From: Planifilum fimeticola
GTDB taxonomy: Bacteria > Bacillota > Bacilli > Thermoactinomycetales > DSM-44946
Length of the DNA: 64,000 bases
Reading direction: 5' to 3'
NCBI RefSeq assembly: GCF_003001905.1
Contig: NZ_PVNE01000001.1
Span: 241,509-305,508, forward strand
The translations under genes and the position numbers were made by a program. Positions 35,956 to 45,164 of this stretch are shown in pieces; the first letter of the stretch is position 1, and each line of letters begins with the position of its first letter. The notes under the pieces were generated by a model, which had not been told where the DNA came from, did not search any database, and was given only the letters and a program-made list of their open reading frames with translations.

Positions 35956-37458
35956 TTACTGAATATTGAGCCAGATGCTCTTAACCTCCGTGAAATGCTC
36001 GAGGGCTTCCTTCCCTTTTTCCCGCCCCCATCCGCTCTCCTTGAAGCCTCCCCACGGACTGGTGGGATCCATCAGGTTGTATCCGTTCACCCACACGGTT
36101 CCGGCGCGGAGAGCGTGGGCCACCTGGATTCCCTTTTTGAGGTCGCGGGTCCAGACGCCGGCGGCCAGTCCGTATTTCGTCGCGTTGGCCCTTTTCACCA
36201 CGTCGGACAATTCCTCGAAGGGCATCACCGCCAGCACGGGGCCGAAAATTTCTTCCCGTGCGATCGTCATCTCGTCTTCGGCCTCCATCACCGTCGGCTT
36301 GACGAAATACCCCTGACCTTCGCCCTTTTCACCGCCGGTGAGCAGTTTCGCCCCTTCGTCAATTCCCCGCTGAATATACCCGAGCACTCGCTCCATGTGT
36401 TGCCGGCTGACGAGCGGCCCCATCTGGGTCATCCAGTCGACGCCGGGCCCCTGCCGGATCGACTTGGCCTTCTCCACCACGGCTTCCAGCACGTCCTCAT
36501 ACACGTCCCGGTGAACGTACATCCGGGATCCGGCGCTGCACACTTCCCCCTGGTTGAAGAAAATGCTCATCATGACGCCGCCGGCCACCGCCTCCAGATC
36601 GGCATCGGGGAAAACGATGTTGGGGGACTTCCCGCCGAGCTCCAGGGTGACCCGCTTGAAGTCGTCCCCCGCGGCGCGAACAATCTCTTTCCCGACCCGG
36701 TTCGACCCGGTAAAGGTGATCTTATCCACATCCGGATGCCTCACCAGCGCGGAACCGGCACGCGGACCGTAACCCGGAACGATGTTGACAACGCCCGGAG
36801 GAAACCCCGCTTCCTGAATCAGCTCCCCGAGCCGGATCGCCGTCAACGGCGTGATCTCCGACGGCTTCAACACCACCGTGTTGCCGCAGGCAAGCGCCGG
36901 AGCCAATTTCCACGAGGAGATCAGGAGCGGAAAATTCCACGGAACGATCGCACCGACGACGCCTACGGGTTCCCGACGGGTATACGCCAAATAACTTCCG
37001 GGAAAGGAGACGGGCAGCACATCTCCGGTCAGCTTCGTGGCCCAACCGGCGAAATAGCGGAATTGCTCCACGGTCAAAGGGATATCCGCCACCGACGTCT
37101 CCGTAAGGGGCTTGCCGGTGTCCAGGGATTCGAGCTGGCACAGCTCGTCGGCGTTCTCCTCGATCAGATCCGCCAGCTTCCAGAGCAGCCGGCCCCTCTC
37201 GGCCGGAGAAATCCGGCTCCAGGGGCCCTCCAAAGCCCTTCTCGCCGAACGGACCGCTTCATCCACGTCGCCCTCGTCCGCTTCGTACAGAAATGCCAAG
37301 GGCTCTCCGGTGGCCGGATCAAGGGTGCTGAAGGTGCGTTCCGCCTTGGAGGGCACCCACCGCCCGTGGATCAACAGTTTCTTCGTTCCGCCCCGGATAA
37401 AGTCCCGCACAGAGGGCAAAACGGAAGGAAGCTCCAGTGTCGATGTCAAATCTTCCAT
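35956..37458 (-). CDS. NAD(P)-dependent aldehyde dehydrogenase
   Basis: 500 residues from the ATG at 37458. The family motifs are GAIVPWNFPLLISSWKLAPA, ITFTGSNRVGKEIV, LELGGKSPNIVF (general-base Glu) and FFNQGEVCSAGSR (nucleophile Cys), with WVNGYNLMDPTSPWGGFKES near the end. It oxidises an aldehyde to the acid in the cytoplasm; betaine-aldehyde and similar dehydrogenases are the closest in pattern. It lies 83 bp downstream of the zinc alcohol dehydrogenase, suggesting a two-step alcohol-to-acid route. Confidence 0.9.
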   Translation of the reverse strand: MEDLTSTLELPSVLPSVRDFIRGGTKKLLIHGRWVPSKAERTFSTLDPATGEPLAFLYEADEGDVDEAVRSARRALEGPWSRISPAERGRLLWKLADLIEENADELCQLESLDTGKPLTETSVADIPLTVEQFRYFAGWATKLTGDVLPVSFPGSYLAYTRREPVGVVGAIVPWNFPLLISSWKLAPALACGNTVVLKPSEITPLTAIRLGELIQEAGFPPGVVNIVPGYGPRAGSALVRHPDVDKITFTGSNRVGKEIVRAAGDDFKRVTLELGGKSPNIVFPDADLEAVAGGVMMSIFFNQGEVCSAGSRMYVHRDVYEDVLEAVVEKAKSIRQGPGVDWMTQMGPLVSRQHMERVLGYIQRGIDEGAKLLTGGEKGEGQGYFVKPTVMEAEDEMTIAREEIFGPVLAVMPFEELSDVVKRANATKYGLAAGVWTRDLKKGIQVAHALRAGTVWVNGYNLMDPTSPWGGFKESGWGREKGKEALEHFTEVKSIWLNIQ

Positions 37459-37541
37459 GTTACGAATACACCCCCGGCCCATTCAAAATCCGTCTCTCCG
37501 ACCGTTGCCGAAGCTTTCCCGCACCTGCAAATCGGGGGAAA

Positions 37542-38585
37542 TCACGTCACCTGCAGAATCACCTTGCTCGCCTTGCGCTGATCAAAGAGGCGATACCCTT
37601 CGGGAGCCTGCTCCAGGGGCAGGCGGTGGCTGATCACCACGGTGGGGTCGATTCGCCCGCTCCGCACCAATGACAGGGTGGTGTCGATATCCCGGTGGAT
37701 GTTGGCCAACCCGATCCGGAAGGTGATATCCTTCGTCAGGCTGTTCATCAGGGGATACTCAAAGGTGCTTTCGGAGGTGACTCCGATGGCGGAGATGCGC
37801 CCCCCTCCCCGAACCAGTTCGAAGGCCAGCTGGATGGTCTTCGATCCGCCCACCGCCTCGATCACCGCGTCAACCCCTTCTCCGTCGGTCATCCGGGTGA
37901 TGTGGGAAACGGGGTTCACTTCCCCGGCCGGCACCGGCACGGCGCCCAGTTTTTCAGCCAGGGCCGTCCTCTCCTTCAGCAGATCGACCGCGAAGACCCG
38001 GGAAGCCCCCAGGACCAGGGCGCTCTGCACCGCCATGATCCCGACGGGACCGCAGCCGATCACCGCCACCGTCTCCCCCGGCTTGAGCCCGCTGTTGACC
38101 ACCGCCCCGTACGCCGTGGTCAGGATATCTCCGGAAAAGAGGGCCTGTTCGTCGGTCAATTCCTCCGGAACCCGCCGAAGCGTCTCGTCGGCATAGGGGA
38201 TCCGCGCGTATTCGGCCTGGGTTCCCTGCAAATTGCCGAAGGCGACCCCGTATCCCAGCACCCCGCCGCTCGTGCATTGATGATAGAGATCGCGCCGGCA
38301 CATGGGACAAGAGCCGCAGGCCACGTGAAACGCTCCCACGACGCGGTCTCCCTTCTTAAAGCGGCGGACCTGGGAGCCCGTTTCCTCCACCACGCCCACA
38401 TATTCATGCCCGATGACCGATCCGGGGAGAAGTCCGGGAATGGTGCCGTGATAAAGATGCAAATCGGAACCGCAAATCGCCGCCGTTTGCACCCGGATGA
38501 TCGCATCCGTCGGTTCCAGGATTTCCGGATCGGGCATCGTTTCCACTCTCACGTCGCCAACACCATGGAATGTGACCGCTTTCAT
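37542..38585 (-). CDS. Zinc-dependent medium-chain alcohol dehydrogenase
   Basis: 347 residues. The catalytic zinc site is ICGSDLHLY and GHEYVGVVEE; the structural zinc loop has ACGSCPMCRRDLYHQC. The NAD-binding motif is VIGCGPVGIMAVQSA. It oxidises an alcohol or polyol of unknown identity. The ATG at 38585 has only a distant GGGGGAG; expression may be coupled differently. It is first of the operon with the aldehyde dehydrogenase and divergent from the LuxR-type regulator, a likely controller. Confidence 0.88.
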   Translation of the reverse strand: MKAVTFHGVGDVRVETMPDPEILEPTDAIIRVQTAAICGSDLHLYHGTIPGLLPGSVIGHEYVGVVEETGSQVRRFKKGDRVVGAFHVACGSCPMCRRDLYHQCTSGGVLGYGVAFGNLQGTQAEYARIPYADETLRRVPEELTDEQALFSGDILTTAYGAVVNSGLKPGETVAVIGCGPVGIMAVQSALVLGASRVFAVDLLKERTALAEKLGAVPVPAGEVNPVSHITRMTDGEGVDAVIEAVGGSKTIQLAFELVRGGGRISAIGVTSESTFEYPLMNSLTKDITFRIGLANIHRDIDTTLSLVRSGRIDPTVVISHRLPLEQAPEGYRLFDQRKASKVILQVT

Positions 38586-38737
38586 GAGAAATACGCGCAG
38601 GCTCCCCCGCTCCTTCCAGGGGAGAAAGCGCCCCCTCCTTTCTCCATGAGAACTTTCCGTGCCGAAGAAAAGGATTGCTCCTATTTTGAAAGATAACACT
38701 GATCCAAATTGATCTACATCCCATGGATGAGGGGATT

Positions 38738-38764
38738 GTCACCCCCATAAATGTGGGGTGTCAG
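38738..38764. promoter_or_regulatory. Inverted repeat between the alcohol dehydrogenase and its divergent regulator
   Basis: TGTCACCCC and GGGGTGTCA flank an AT-rich centre. They form an imperfect inverted repeat about 100 bp from the regulator start and 150 bp from the dehydrogenase start. It is a plausible binding site for the LuxR-type protein. Confidence 0.4.
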
Positions 38765-38765
38765 C

Positions 38766-38794
38766 TTGACAAACGGAATAGAACCAAATAATTT
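38766..38794 (+). promoter_or_regulatory. Sigma-A promoter of the LuxR-type regulator
   Basis: TTGACA (38766-38771) and TAATTT (38789-38794) are separated by 17 nt, close to consensus, and lie 48 nt before the regulator ATG. The -35 box adjoins the inverted repeat, which suggests autoregulation. Confidence 0.65.
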
Positions 38795-38841
38795 GTAATT
38801 ATCAACAAATAATTCTTATGCCGTATAAAGAAGGGTGCGCC

Positions 38842-40029
38842 ATGATGACTTTTTTGCCTACACCCTTTTTGACTCAAAAAGAGGTACAACAAATTCTGGA
38901 TACACTGGCCCAGGGCTACCCGGAGAGCCAGACCCGTTGGCGGTTGAAGCTGTCGACCCTTCCCCTCTCCGAGGAGGAGAAGAGCGCGGTCAATGAAGTG
39001 TTCCAATTCCTGCTGGAGCGGCTGGACCGTCTGCTTTCCGATCCCGCGGCCGGGGCCCGCCAGATGCGGAAACTGTTTCTTTCCCGTTCCGACACCCTTC
39101 GTCCCAGCCACATGGTCCTCATTGTCAGCATGCTGGAAGAGATCGCCGTGGAGCTGATTTTGCAAAACTCCGCCCTGGATATCCATGTCGGTTATCGCTG
39201 GATTCATTCCTCTTTATTGAATATGGCATTTTCCTCCTTTTTAGGCGAGTCCGTTTTTCCCCGGAATCACGGCGAAGCATCCGGGGCGTCAAATTCCGAC
39301 ACCGCCTTTGAGGAAGGGCAGATGGAGCTTTACGAAGCCATCATCCGGTATGACGAGGCGCTCCTCACCCTGAATGGGCCGGAGGACATCCTCTCCTATT
39401 CCGTCCGGGAAATCTGCCGCATCGCCGGCTTTGCGCGGGCCGCACTTTTCTGGTACACGCCCATCACCCGTTCCCTGGACGGGATCTATTCGCACAACAT
39501 CGATTTGGACGTCATCCGCCGCATCCGCGAGCTGGACTACAACATCCCCGGATTGAAATACGTGCTGCGGGAGAAGAAACCCATCTATCTCCAGGACGTA
39601 AAGAATTATCTTCCCGCTCACCACATCGAAAACTTCCGGGTCACCTCCCTGGTGGTGGCCCCCCTGTACGGGAAGGATCCCTTCCCCCTCGGCTTCCTGC
39701 TCCTGGACCAGGACGGGCGGCACTTCCGACCGGAACACCGGCGAATGGAAATCCTCCACGCGCTCATCCAGAGGACCTCCAAGGCCCTGGAAGCCCAGCT
39801 GAACCCGTCCCGGCCGCCCCGTTTCCACAATCCCTCCGTCCTCAGCAACCGGGAACGGGAAATCCTGCAGCTGATCGCCGCAGGGCACAGCACCAAATCC
39901 ATCGCCGCCCAACTGCATATCAGCGAGCACACCGCCGCGGAACATGCCCATACCATTTTAAAGAAGTTGGACGCGAAAAACCGGGCCGAAGCGGTCGCGA
40001 TCGCCCTGCGGAAACAGTGGATCCGATAG
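38842..40029 (+). CDS. GAF-domain LuxR-family transcriptional regulator
   Basis: 395 residues from the ATG at 38842 (AAGAAGGG upstream). An N-terminal helical part, a GAF-like domain (about 175-315, ILSYSVREICRIAGFARAAL onward) and a C-terminal LuxR helix-turn-helix (LSNREREILQLIAAGHSTKS, then HISEHTAAEHAHTILKKL) are seen. The GAF domain probably senses a small ligand. Divergent placement suggests it controls the alcohol and aldehyde dehydrogenase genes. Confidence 0.83.
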   Translation: MMTFLPTPFLTQKEVQQILDTLAQGYPESQTRWRLKLSTLPLSEEEKSAVNEVFQFLLERLDRLLSDPAAGARQMRKLFLSRSDTLRPSHMVLIVSMLEEIAVELILQNSALDIHVGYRWIHSSLLNMAFSSFLGESVFPRNHGEASGASNSDTAFEEGQMELYEAIIRYDEALLTLNGPEDILSYSVREICRIAGFARAALFWYTPITRSLDGIYSHNIDLDVIRRIRELDYNIPGLKYVLREKKPIYLQDVKNYLPAHHIENFRVTSLVVAPLYGKDPFPLGFLLLDQDGRHFRPEHRRMEILHALIQRTSKALEAQLNPSRPPRFHNPSVLSNREREILQLIAAGHSTKSIAAQLHISEHTAAEHAHTILKKLDAKNRAEAVAIALRKQWIR

Positions 40030-40354
40030 CCATTCTGGCGATCATCGCGGCGGAGGGCGGGGTCTTTGTCCCCATGATCGGAAGAGCTCCGATGTCGCCG
40101 GAAAACCGGAAGCGATGACTTCGCCGTTGAAGGAAAACCCATCTCCGCTGCCCTTCCGCCTCTTCAGGGAACGGGGGACGTTCGGAAGGGTTTCTCCCAA
40201 CTTTCAGAGAACGAAAAATATAAAAGGATTTTCATTTAAAATATTTTGCCTGCGTTCGCGGAAAGCGCCCTTGTGACCTCTTTCCTTGCAGGAAGCTTTT
40301 CACGCTTTGCCAGCTCATGTAAGCGTTGCCATCCTTGGACGAGGGGGAATCGAT
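40030..40354 (+). promoter_or_regulatory. dhaKLM upstream region with cre-like site
   Basis: TGTAAGCGTTGCCA at 40318-40331 matches the CcpA cre consensus at all but one position. It lies 24 nt before the dhaK start, where bound CcpA would act as a roadblock or block initiation. AT-rich tracts at 40218-40245 could hold the promoter. No coding region is supported in this 325-bp gap. Confidence 0.5.
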
Positions 40355-41347
40355 GTGAAAAAGCTGATCAATTCGCCTGAGCAGGTGGTGCGGGACATGC
40401 TGGACGGCATGGTGGCCGCCCATCCCCATCTCAAAAACTTGCCCGGCACGCAAGTCATCGTCCGGGCCGACGCCCCCGTTTCCGGAAAGGTGGGCCTGGT
40501 CAGCGGCGGCGGAAGCGGCCATGAACCCGCCCATGCGGGGTATGTGGGAAAGGGAATGCTGGATGCGGCGGTGGCGGGTGAGGTGTTCACCTCCCCCACT
40601 CCCGATCAGGTGTTGGAAGCGATCAAGGCGGTGGACAGCGGCAACGGGGTTCTCCTCATCATCAAAAACTACACCGGTGACGTGATGAACTTCGAAATGG
40701 CGGCGGAATTGGCTGAAGCGGAGGGCATCCGCGTGGCAAAGGTGGTCGTCAACGACGACGTGGCCGTCGAAAACAGCACCTACACGACGGGCCGCCGCGG
40801 GATTGCCGGAACCGTCTTCGTCCACAAGATCGCCGGCGCCCTGGCCTCCCGCGGCGCCTCCCTGGAACAGGTGGAGGAGGTCGCCAACAAGGTGATCCGG
40901 CAGGTCCGAAGCATGGGAATGGCCCTCACCCCCTGCATCGTACCGGCGGCGGGAACTCCCGGTTTTCAGCTGGGGGAGGACGAGATCGAAATCGGTCTGG
41001 GGATCCACGGAGAACCCGGCGTCTACCGCTCCAAACTGATGACGGCGGAGGAGACGGCCCGCACCCTCCTCGAGCGGATTCTCGAGGACCTTCCGCTCTC
41101 GTCCGGCGAAAAGGCGGCCGTCATGATCAACGGGCTCGGGGCGACGCCGCTGATGGAACTGTATATCGTGAACAAGACCGTTTCCGAACTGCTGAAGGAA
41201 CGGGGCATCGCCGTCCACAGAACCTTTGTCGGTCCCTACATGACCTCCCTGGAGATGGCCGGCTGTTCCCTCACCCTGCTCAAACTGGATGAGGAATTGA
41301 CCGACCTGTTGGACGCCCCCGCCCGGACCGCGGCGTGGAACCAATGA
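40355..41347 (+). CDS. dhaK: Dihydroxyacetone kinase subunit DhaK (PTS type)
   Basis: 330 residues from a GTG at 40355, preceded by GAGGGGG. The substrate-binding DhaK fold includes GLVSGGGSGHEPAHAGYVG, NYTGDVMNFEMAAELAEAEG, and LGIHGEPG, whose histidine covalently binds dihydroxyacetone. It works with DhaL, which carries ADP/ATP, and DhaM, which takes phosphate from the PTS, to make dihydroxyacetone phosphate. First gene of dhaKLM. Confidence 0.93.
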   Translation: MKKLINSPEQVVRDMLDGMVAAHPHLKNLPGTQVIVRADAPVSGKVGLVSGGGSGHEPAHAGYVGKGMLDAAVAGEVFTSPTPDQVLEAIKAVDSGNGVLLIIKNYTGDVMNFEMAAELAEAEGIRVAKVVVNDDVAVENSTYTTGRRGIAGTVFVHKIAGALASRGASLEQVEEVANKVIRQVRSMGMALTPCIVPAAGTPGFQLGEDEIEIGLGIHGEPGVYRSKLMTAEETARTLLERILEDLPLSSGEKAAVMINGLGATPLMELYIVNKTVSELLKERGIAVHRTFVGPYMTSLEMAGCSLTLLKLDEELTDLLDAPARTAAWNQ

Positions 41348-41367
41348 ATCAAGGAGGCGCGGATTCG

Positions 41368-41997
41368 TTGATTACGCTGAAACAGGTGGAATCGTGGCTC
41401 ATCGAAACCAACCGCATCCTGCAGGAAAAGAAGGCTTATCTGACGCAGCTGGATCAGGCCATCGGCGACGGCGACCACGGCATCAATCTGGCCCGGGGCT
41501 TTCAGGAGGTGGCCAAGAACCTCTCCGATCAGTCCGCTCCGGACATCGGCGCCCTGCTGAAGAATGTGGCGATGACCCTGCTGTCCAAGGTGGGCGGCGC
41601 TTCGGGTCCCCTATACGGGACCGCCTTCCTGAAAATGTCCACCGCCCTGAAGGACAAGGTGGAAGCCGCGCCGGAGGAGTTTGCCCGGGCACTGGCCGAA
41701 GCCGCCGACGGCATTCAGATGAGGGGAAAAGCCCGGGTGGGAGACAAGACGATGCTGGACGTGTGGAAGCCGGTGGCCGACCTTGCCGTACAGCAGGGTG
41801 ACCGGTTGTCCTGGGAAGCCCTGCTCCAATGTTCCCTCAAGCAGATGGAGTCCACGCGGAACCTCGAAGCCAAAAAGGGAAGGGCCGCTTATCTCGGCCG
41901 GCGTTCCGTCGGCCATCTCGACCCGGGGGCGGTCTCCAGCCACTATCTGTTTGAAGCGCTGTCCGGGACGATGACAAGGGAGGAAACCGCAGGATGA
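41368..41997 (+). CDS. dhaL: Dihydroxyacetone kinase subunit DhaL
   Basis: About 209 residues. The TTG at 41368, 10 nt after AAGGAGG, fits best; an ATG at 41344 overlapping the dhaK stop would add eight residues. The nucleotide-binding helical barrel shows LDQAIGDGDHGINLARGF (magnesium-binding aspartates), KVGGASGPLYGTAF and KTMLDVWKP. It holds ADP permanently and transfers phosphate to dihydroxyacetone on DhaK. Overlaps dhaM by 4 nt. Confidence 0.92.
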   Translation: MITLKQVESWLIETNRILQEKKAYLTQLDQAIGDGDHGINLARGFQEVAKNLSDQSAPDIGALLKNVAMTLLSKVGGASGPLYGTAFLKMSTALKDKVEAAPEEFARALAEAADGIQMRGKARVGDKTMLDVWKPVADLAVQQGDRLSWEALLQCSLKQMESTRNLEAKKGRAAYLGRRSVGHLDPGAVSSHYLFEALSGTMTREETAG

Positions 41998-42383
41998 GTT
42001 TCGTCGGTATCGTACTGGTTTCCCACAGCGCGGAGCTGGCGGAAGGGCTGAAAAAACTGCTCAAGCAGGTTCAGCCCCACGTCCCCATCGCGGCCGCCGG
42101 CGGAGGAAACGAGGGTGAAATCGGCACGAGCATGGAAAAGATCGCTGCAGCCATCGAGTCGGTCCGTTCCGAAAAGGGGGTTGCGGTCTTCATCGACCTG
42201 GGCAGCGCCTTGCTCAACGCGGAAATGGCCATCGAAGGGCTGGACGAACCGGACAGGGTGCGCATCGCCGATGCACCGCTGGTTGAAGGCTCCTATGTGG
42301 CCGCAGTGGAATCGGGATGCGGCAGCTCCCTTGAGACCGTGCTGCAAAAGGCCCGGAAAGCGAAAAACATGAAAAAGCTTTAA
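41994..42383 (+). CDS. dhaM: Dihydroxyacetone kinase phosphotransfer subunit DhaM (EIIA-like)
   Basis: 129 residues, a single EIIA-mannose-like domain. VSHSAELAEGL contains the phosphorylated histidine (about residue 11), and LGSALLNAEMAIE is conserved. It lacks the HPr and EI domains of the long enterobacterial form, so general PTS proteins elsewhere must supply phosphate. It starts inside the dhaL stop (ATGA overlap). Confidence 0.92.
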   Translation: MSFVGIVLVSHSAELAEGLKKLLKQVQPHVPIAAAGGGNEGEIGTSMEKIAAAIESVRSEKGVAVFIDLGSALLNAEMAIEGLDEPDRVRIADAPLVEGSYVAAVESGCGSSLETVLQKARKAKNMKKL

Positions 42384-42436
42384 AGCCCGGCGGAAGTTCG
42401 TCCGGGAACCCGCGACCATCCCGAAATGCAACGAGA

Positions 42437-42470
42437 AGGGAGCCCTTGGCGTGCCAAGGGCTCCCTTTCT
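42437..42470. terminator. Bidirectional terminator between dhaM and the monooxygenase gene
   Basis: AGGGAGCCCTTGGC and GCCAAGGGCTCCCT are a perfect 14-bp stem with a TTTCTT tail on the plus strand. It serves the dhaKLM transcript and reaches the stop codon of the convergent gene. Confidence 0.88.
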
Positions 42471-43666
42471 TACGCCCGGACCCGCTCCTCCCAATCGACC
42501 CGGTAGGAGTAAAGCCAGTCGTGGGCATTGGGGCTGGCAAACAGCTTGAGGAAAAAGGGCATGGTCATATCCCGCAGCCAGAGCAGGATCGGATTGGACA
42601 CGGCCTTGTTGTTGCCGATGCTCCGCGAATACCGGACCACCTTTTCCGCCCGCTGTCTGCGCAGGCTTTCGTAGGCGGCGAAAGCTTCGGACGGATCGGG
42701 CAGATCCCGGAGGCACCGGGCCAAGACAATCGCATCCTCCAGGGCCATGGAAGCACCCTGCCCTGCGTGGGGCGAGGTGGCGTGGGCCGCGTCCCCGATC
42801 AGGACCACGGGCCCCCGGTGCCAGGCGGGTTGAAAGGGAACATCGTAAATCGGGTACATGCCGATTTCCCCTTCGGTGGAACGGATGATCTCCCGGACCG
42901 GGTGGGGATCTTCCGCGTGCCACTCAAGCAACATCTCCCGCCGCTCGTCGTTGGACAATCCGCTCAGCGCCCCGCGCGTCGTCGCCTCGGGATACGGGAG
43001 GTTGCTGAACCAGTAAATCTCTCCGGACGGCTTCACCAGATATCCGAAAAAGGCCTTCTTGCCGAAGATCATCCTCTGAACCCCCGGCGTCGGGGAGAGG
43101 GTCAGGCTGTGAGTGAACCCGCCGCAGCTGAGCAGGCCGGTGTAAGCGGGGGCGGGAGCTTCGGGAAAGACAACCCGGCGCGTACGGGAATGGATGCCGT
43201 CACACCCCACCAGAAAGTCGCCCTCCGCCTCCGTTCCGTCCTCAAACCGGGCGACGACTCCTCCGCCCGCGGACCATTCAATATCCTCCAGTTTCTTGCC
43301 GTACTCCACCCGGATGCCCTGACGGACCGCCTCCCCATGGATCGCCTCCTGCAACAGCCACCGCTTGATGATGATCCCGTGTCTCCCCCTGGAACCGTTA
43401 TACACTTCGCCGAGGCGCTTGCCCCTCCCGCTGATCATCACCATGCGGGCGAAGGGAAACCCCTTCTCGGTCAGGGTTTGATCGATGCCCAGCGTCCTGA
43501 GAACGTCCAGGCCGTTGGGAGCCACGTTCAGAAACAGGCCGGCATACCGTGAAGGAGAGGGCTTTGCCTCGTATACCACCGCATCGATGCCCGCCCGCTT
43601 GAGAAACAGGGCCAGCGCGGGACCTGCGATTCCGCCGCCGATAATGAGAGCCTTCCGTTTTTTCAT
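42470..43666 (-). CDS. FAD-dependent aromatic-type monooxygenase (first of two)
   Basis: 398 residues. The dinucleotide-binding motif is ALIIGGGIAGPALALFLKRAG, the second FAD motif is GCDGIHSRTRR, and the third is VVLIGDAAHATSPHAGQGAS. These define the PHBH/UbiH class that hydroxylates or epoxidises aromatic or polyketide-like substrates. The actual substrate is unknown; TetX-like drug-modifying enzymes belong to the same class. The gene lies 34 bp downstream of a second such gene and is likely co-transcribed. Confidence 0.85.
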   Translation of the reverse strand: MKKRKALIIGGGIAGPALALFLKRAGIDAVVYEAKPSPSRYAGLFLNVAPNGLDVLRTLGIDQTLTEKGFPFARMVMISGRGKRLGEVYNGSRGRHGIIIKRWLLQEAIHGEAVRQGIRVEYGKKLEDIEWSAGGGVVARFEDGTEAEGDFLVGCDGIHSRTRRVVFPEAPAPAYTGLLSCGGFTHSLTLSPTPGVQRMIFGKKAFFGYLVKPSGEIYWFSNLPYPEATTRGALSGLSNDERREMLLEWHAEDPHPVREIIRSTEGEIGMYPIYDVPFQPAWHRGPVVLIGDAAHATSPHAGQGASMALEDAIVLARCLRDLPDPSEAFAAYESLRRQRAEKVVRYSRSIGNNKAVSNPILLWLRDMTMPFFLKLFASPNAHDWLYSYRVDWEERVRA

Positions 43667-43700
43667 GATTCATACCCCCCTCAATATTCGGAAATGGGCG

Positions 43701-45014
43701 TTACTTGTTCCCCTGATCCTTGAACATCCTCCGTTTCAGGGGAGGGATGGCGTTGACGAGGCGGAACAGGGTCTTGACCGTCCCCAGGGCGAAAGCATTG
43801 TCGGACACGGCCTGGTTCATGGCCCGCAAGGAGTTCTTGACCGCCTCGAAACCGTAGCGGATCATTTCCACCTCGTAATCGTGAACCGCCTGGAGAAGCG
43901 ATTTCTCTCCGCAATGGGCGGCGATCAGATTTCGGCACAGGAGGGCGGCGTCTTTGAGGGCCGTGTTGGCACCGATGCCGCGAAACGGGGTCATGCTGTG
44001 AATGGCGTCTCCGATCAGGGTGATGTTTTTCGTGCCCCAGTGGGCAATTGGCACGGAGCTGCGGATCGCCACCGGGGTGATGGCGGACGGATCGGTGAAG
44101 CGGACGAGGCGCTTCAGGTTGGGGTGCCAGTCAGCAATCATCTCCAGGACGACGCGGCGGAGGATGGTTCCGTCAAGGTCCTTCAACTCCCCCGACAACC
44201 CGAACTTATCCCTCCGGGCGCTGAACCCCCACATGGCGAAGTCCGCCGTGTTATCGTGTAACAGGCCGGGCGGAAGCGCGACGGGGTTCCCGTCCTCTTC
44301 GGTGAAACCCGGCAAGCCCTCGGGACTGTCGCCGAATTCGTGCACCGCGATGAACATGCAATGTCCGTTGGGTGCCAGGATGGAAGCGGGACCCTCAAAG
44401 AGACGGGGAGGAAGCAGAGATCTCGTTTCCTCCGTCAGCGGAAGTTTTCCCATCACCGCCCGGACCCCCGTGTCGATTACATCCGCATGGGGCAGGAATT
44501 GCCTGCGGACCCTTGAATGCACGCCGTCGGCGGCGACGAGCAGATCCCCCGCGGCGAAAGAACCGTCCTCGAAGAACGCGATGACCCGGCCGTCGTCCGC
44601 CTCCTCGTAATGGGTGAACTTCTTGCCGAAGCGCACCCGGTCGCCCAAATCGGCGAGCAATACCTGCCGCAGGGTGATCCGGCTCACCGATTTGTGACTG
44701 TCGACCGGATCCGGAGCCTCCGACGCGTTACCGACAGACAGCAATTCCTCCATTTTTTCGGTGAAGAAACTGTAGCTGTCCCCTTTCCCTGACGTGGCCA
44801 AAAAAACTTCAAAAAGGCGGGGAGGCAGGCATGCCTTAAGGGCGCGGCTCCCCTCGGGATTGATGTGAATCCGGTATCCCTGGATCCGTGACGCGGGGGA
44901 TCGGTCCCGTTCGAAGACCGTCGCGCGAATCCCCGCCGTTTTCAGCCCCTGGGCCAGACACAATCCGCCGATGCCCCCTCCGATGATGAGCACATGGGGC
45001 GAAGTCGTCGACAT
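43701..45014 (-). CDS. FAD-dependent monooxygenase (second of two)
   Basis: 437 residues from the ATG at 45014, after GGGAGGG. FAD motifs are LIIGGGIGGLCLAQGLKTAG, VAADGVHSRVRRQFL and ITLIGDAIHSMTPFRGIGAN. The sequence is clearly distinct from its neighbour, so this is not a recent duplication. Divergence from a marR gene suggests induction by a toxic aromatic compound. Substrate unknown. Confidence 0.85.
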   Translation of the reverse strand: MSTTSPHVLIIGGGIGGLCLAQGLKTAGIRATVFERDRSPASRIQGYRIHINPEGSRALKACLPPRLFEVFLATSGKGDSYSFFTEKMEELLSVGNASEAPDPVDSHKSVSRITLRQVLLADLGDRVRFGKKFTHYEEADDGRVIAFFEDGSFAAGDLLVAADGVHSRVRRQFLPHADVIDTGVRAVMGKLPLTEETRSLLPPRLFEGPASILAPNGHCMFIAVHEFGDSPEGLPGFTEEDGNPVALPPGLLHDNTADFAMWGFSARRDKFGLSGELKDLDGTILRRVVLEMIADWHPNLKRLVRFTDPSAITPVAIRSSVPIAHWGTKNITLIGDAIHSMTPFRGIGANTALKDAALLCRNLIAAHCGEKSLLQAVHDYEVEMIRYGFEAVKNSLRAMNQAVSDNAFALGTVKTLFRLVNAIPPLKRRMFKDQGNK

Positions 45015-45059
45015 GATGAACCCTCCCGAGATTGATGCGCTCCGTGATGATCGTTCGTT

Positions 45060-45135
45060 TGGTATAATGGGTTTAATCAAAAATCTTATTGCGAAAAATA
45101 ATCATCACGAAAATTAATTATCTCGATTATCGGGA
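45060..45135 (+). promoter_or_regulatory. marR promoter with extended -10 and palindrome
   Basis: TGGTATAAT (45060-45068) is an extended -10 element on the plus strand with no good -35 box. TCTCGAT-T-ATCGGGA at 45121-45135 is a near palindrome, 30 bp before the marR start. It is of the size bound by MarR dimers and could mediate autoregulation and control of the divergent monooxygenases. Confidence 0.45.
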
Positions 45136-45164
45136 TATTTACATTCTAACAGGAGGCCGATACC

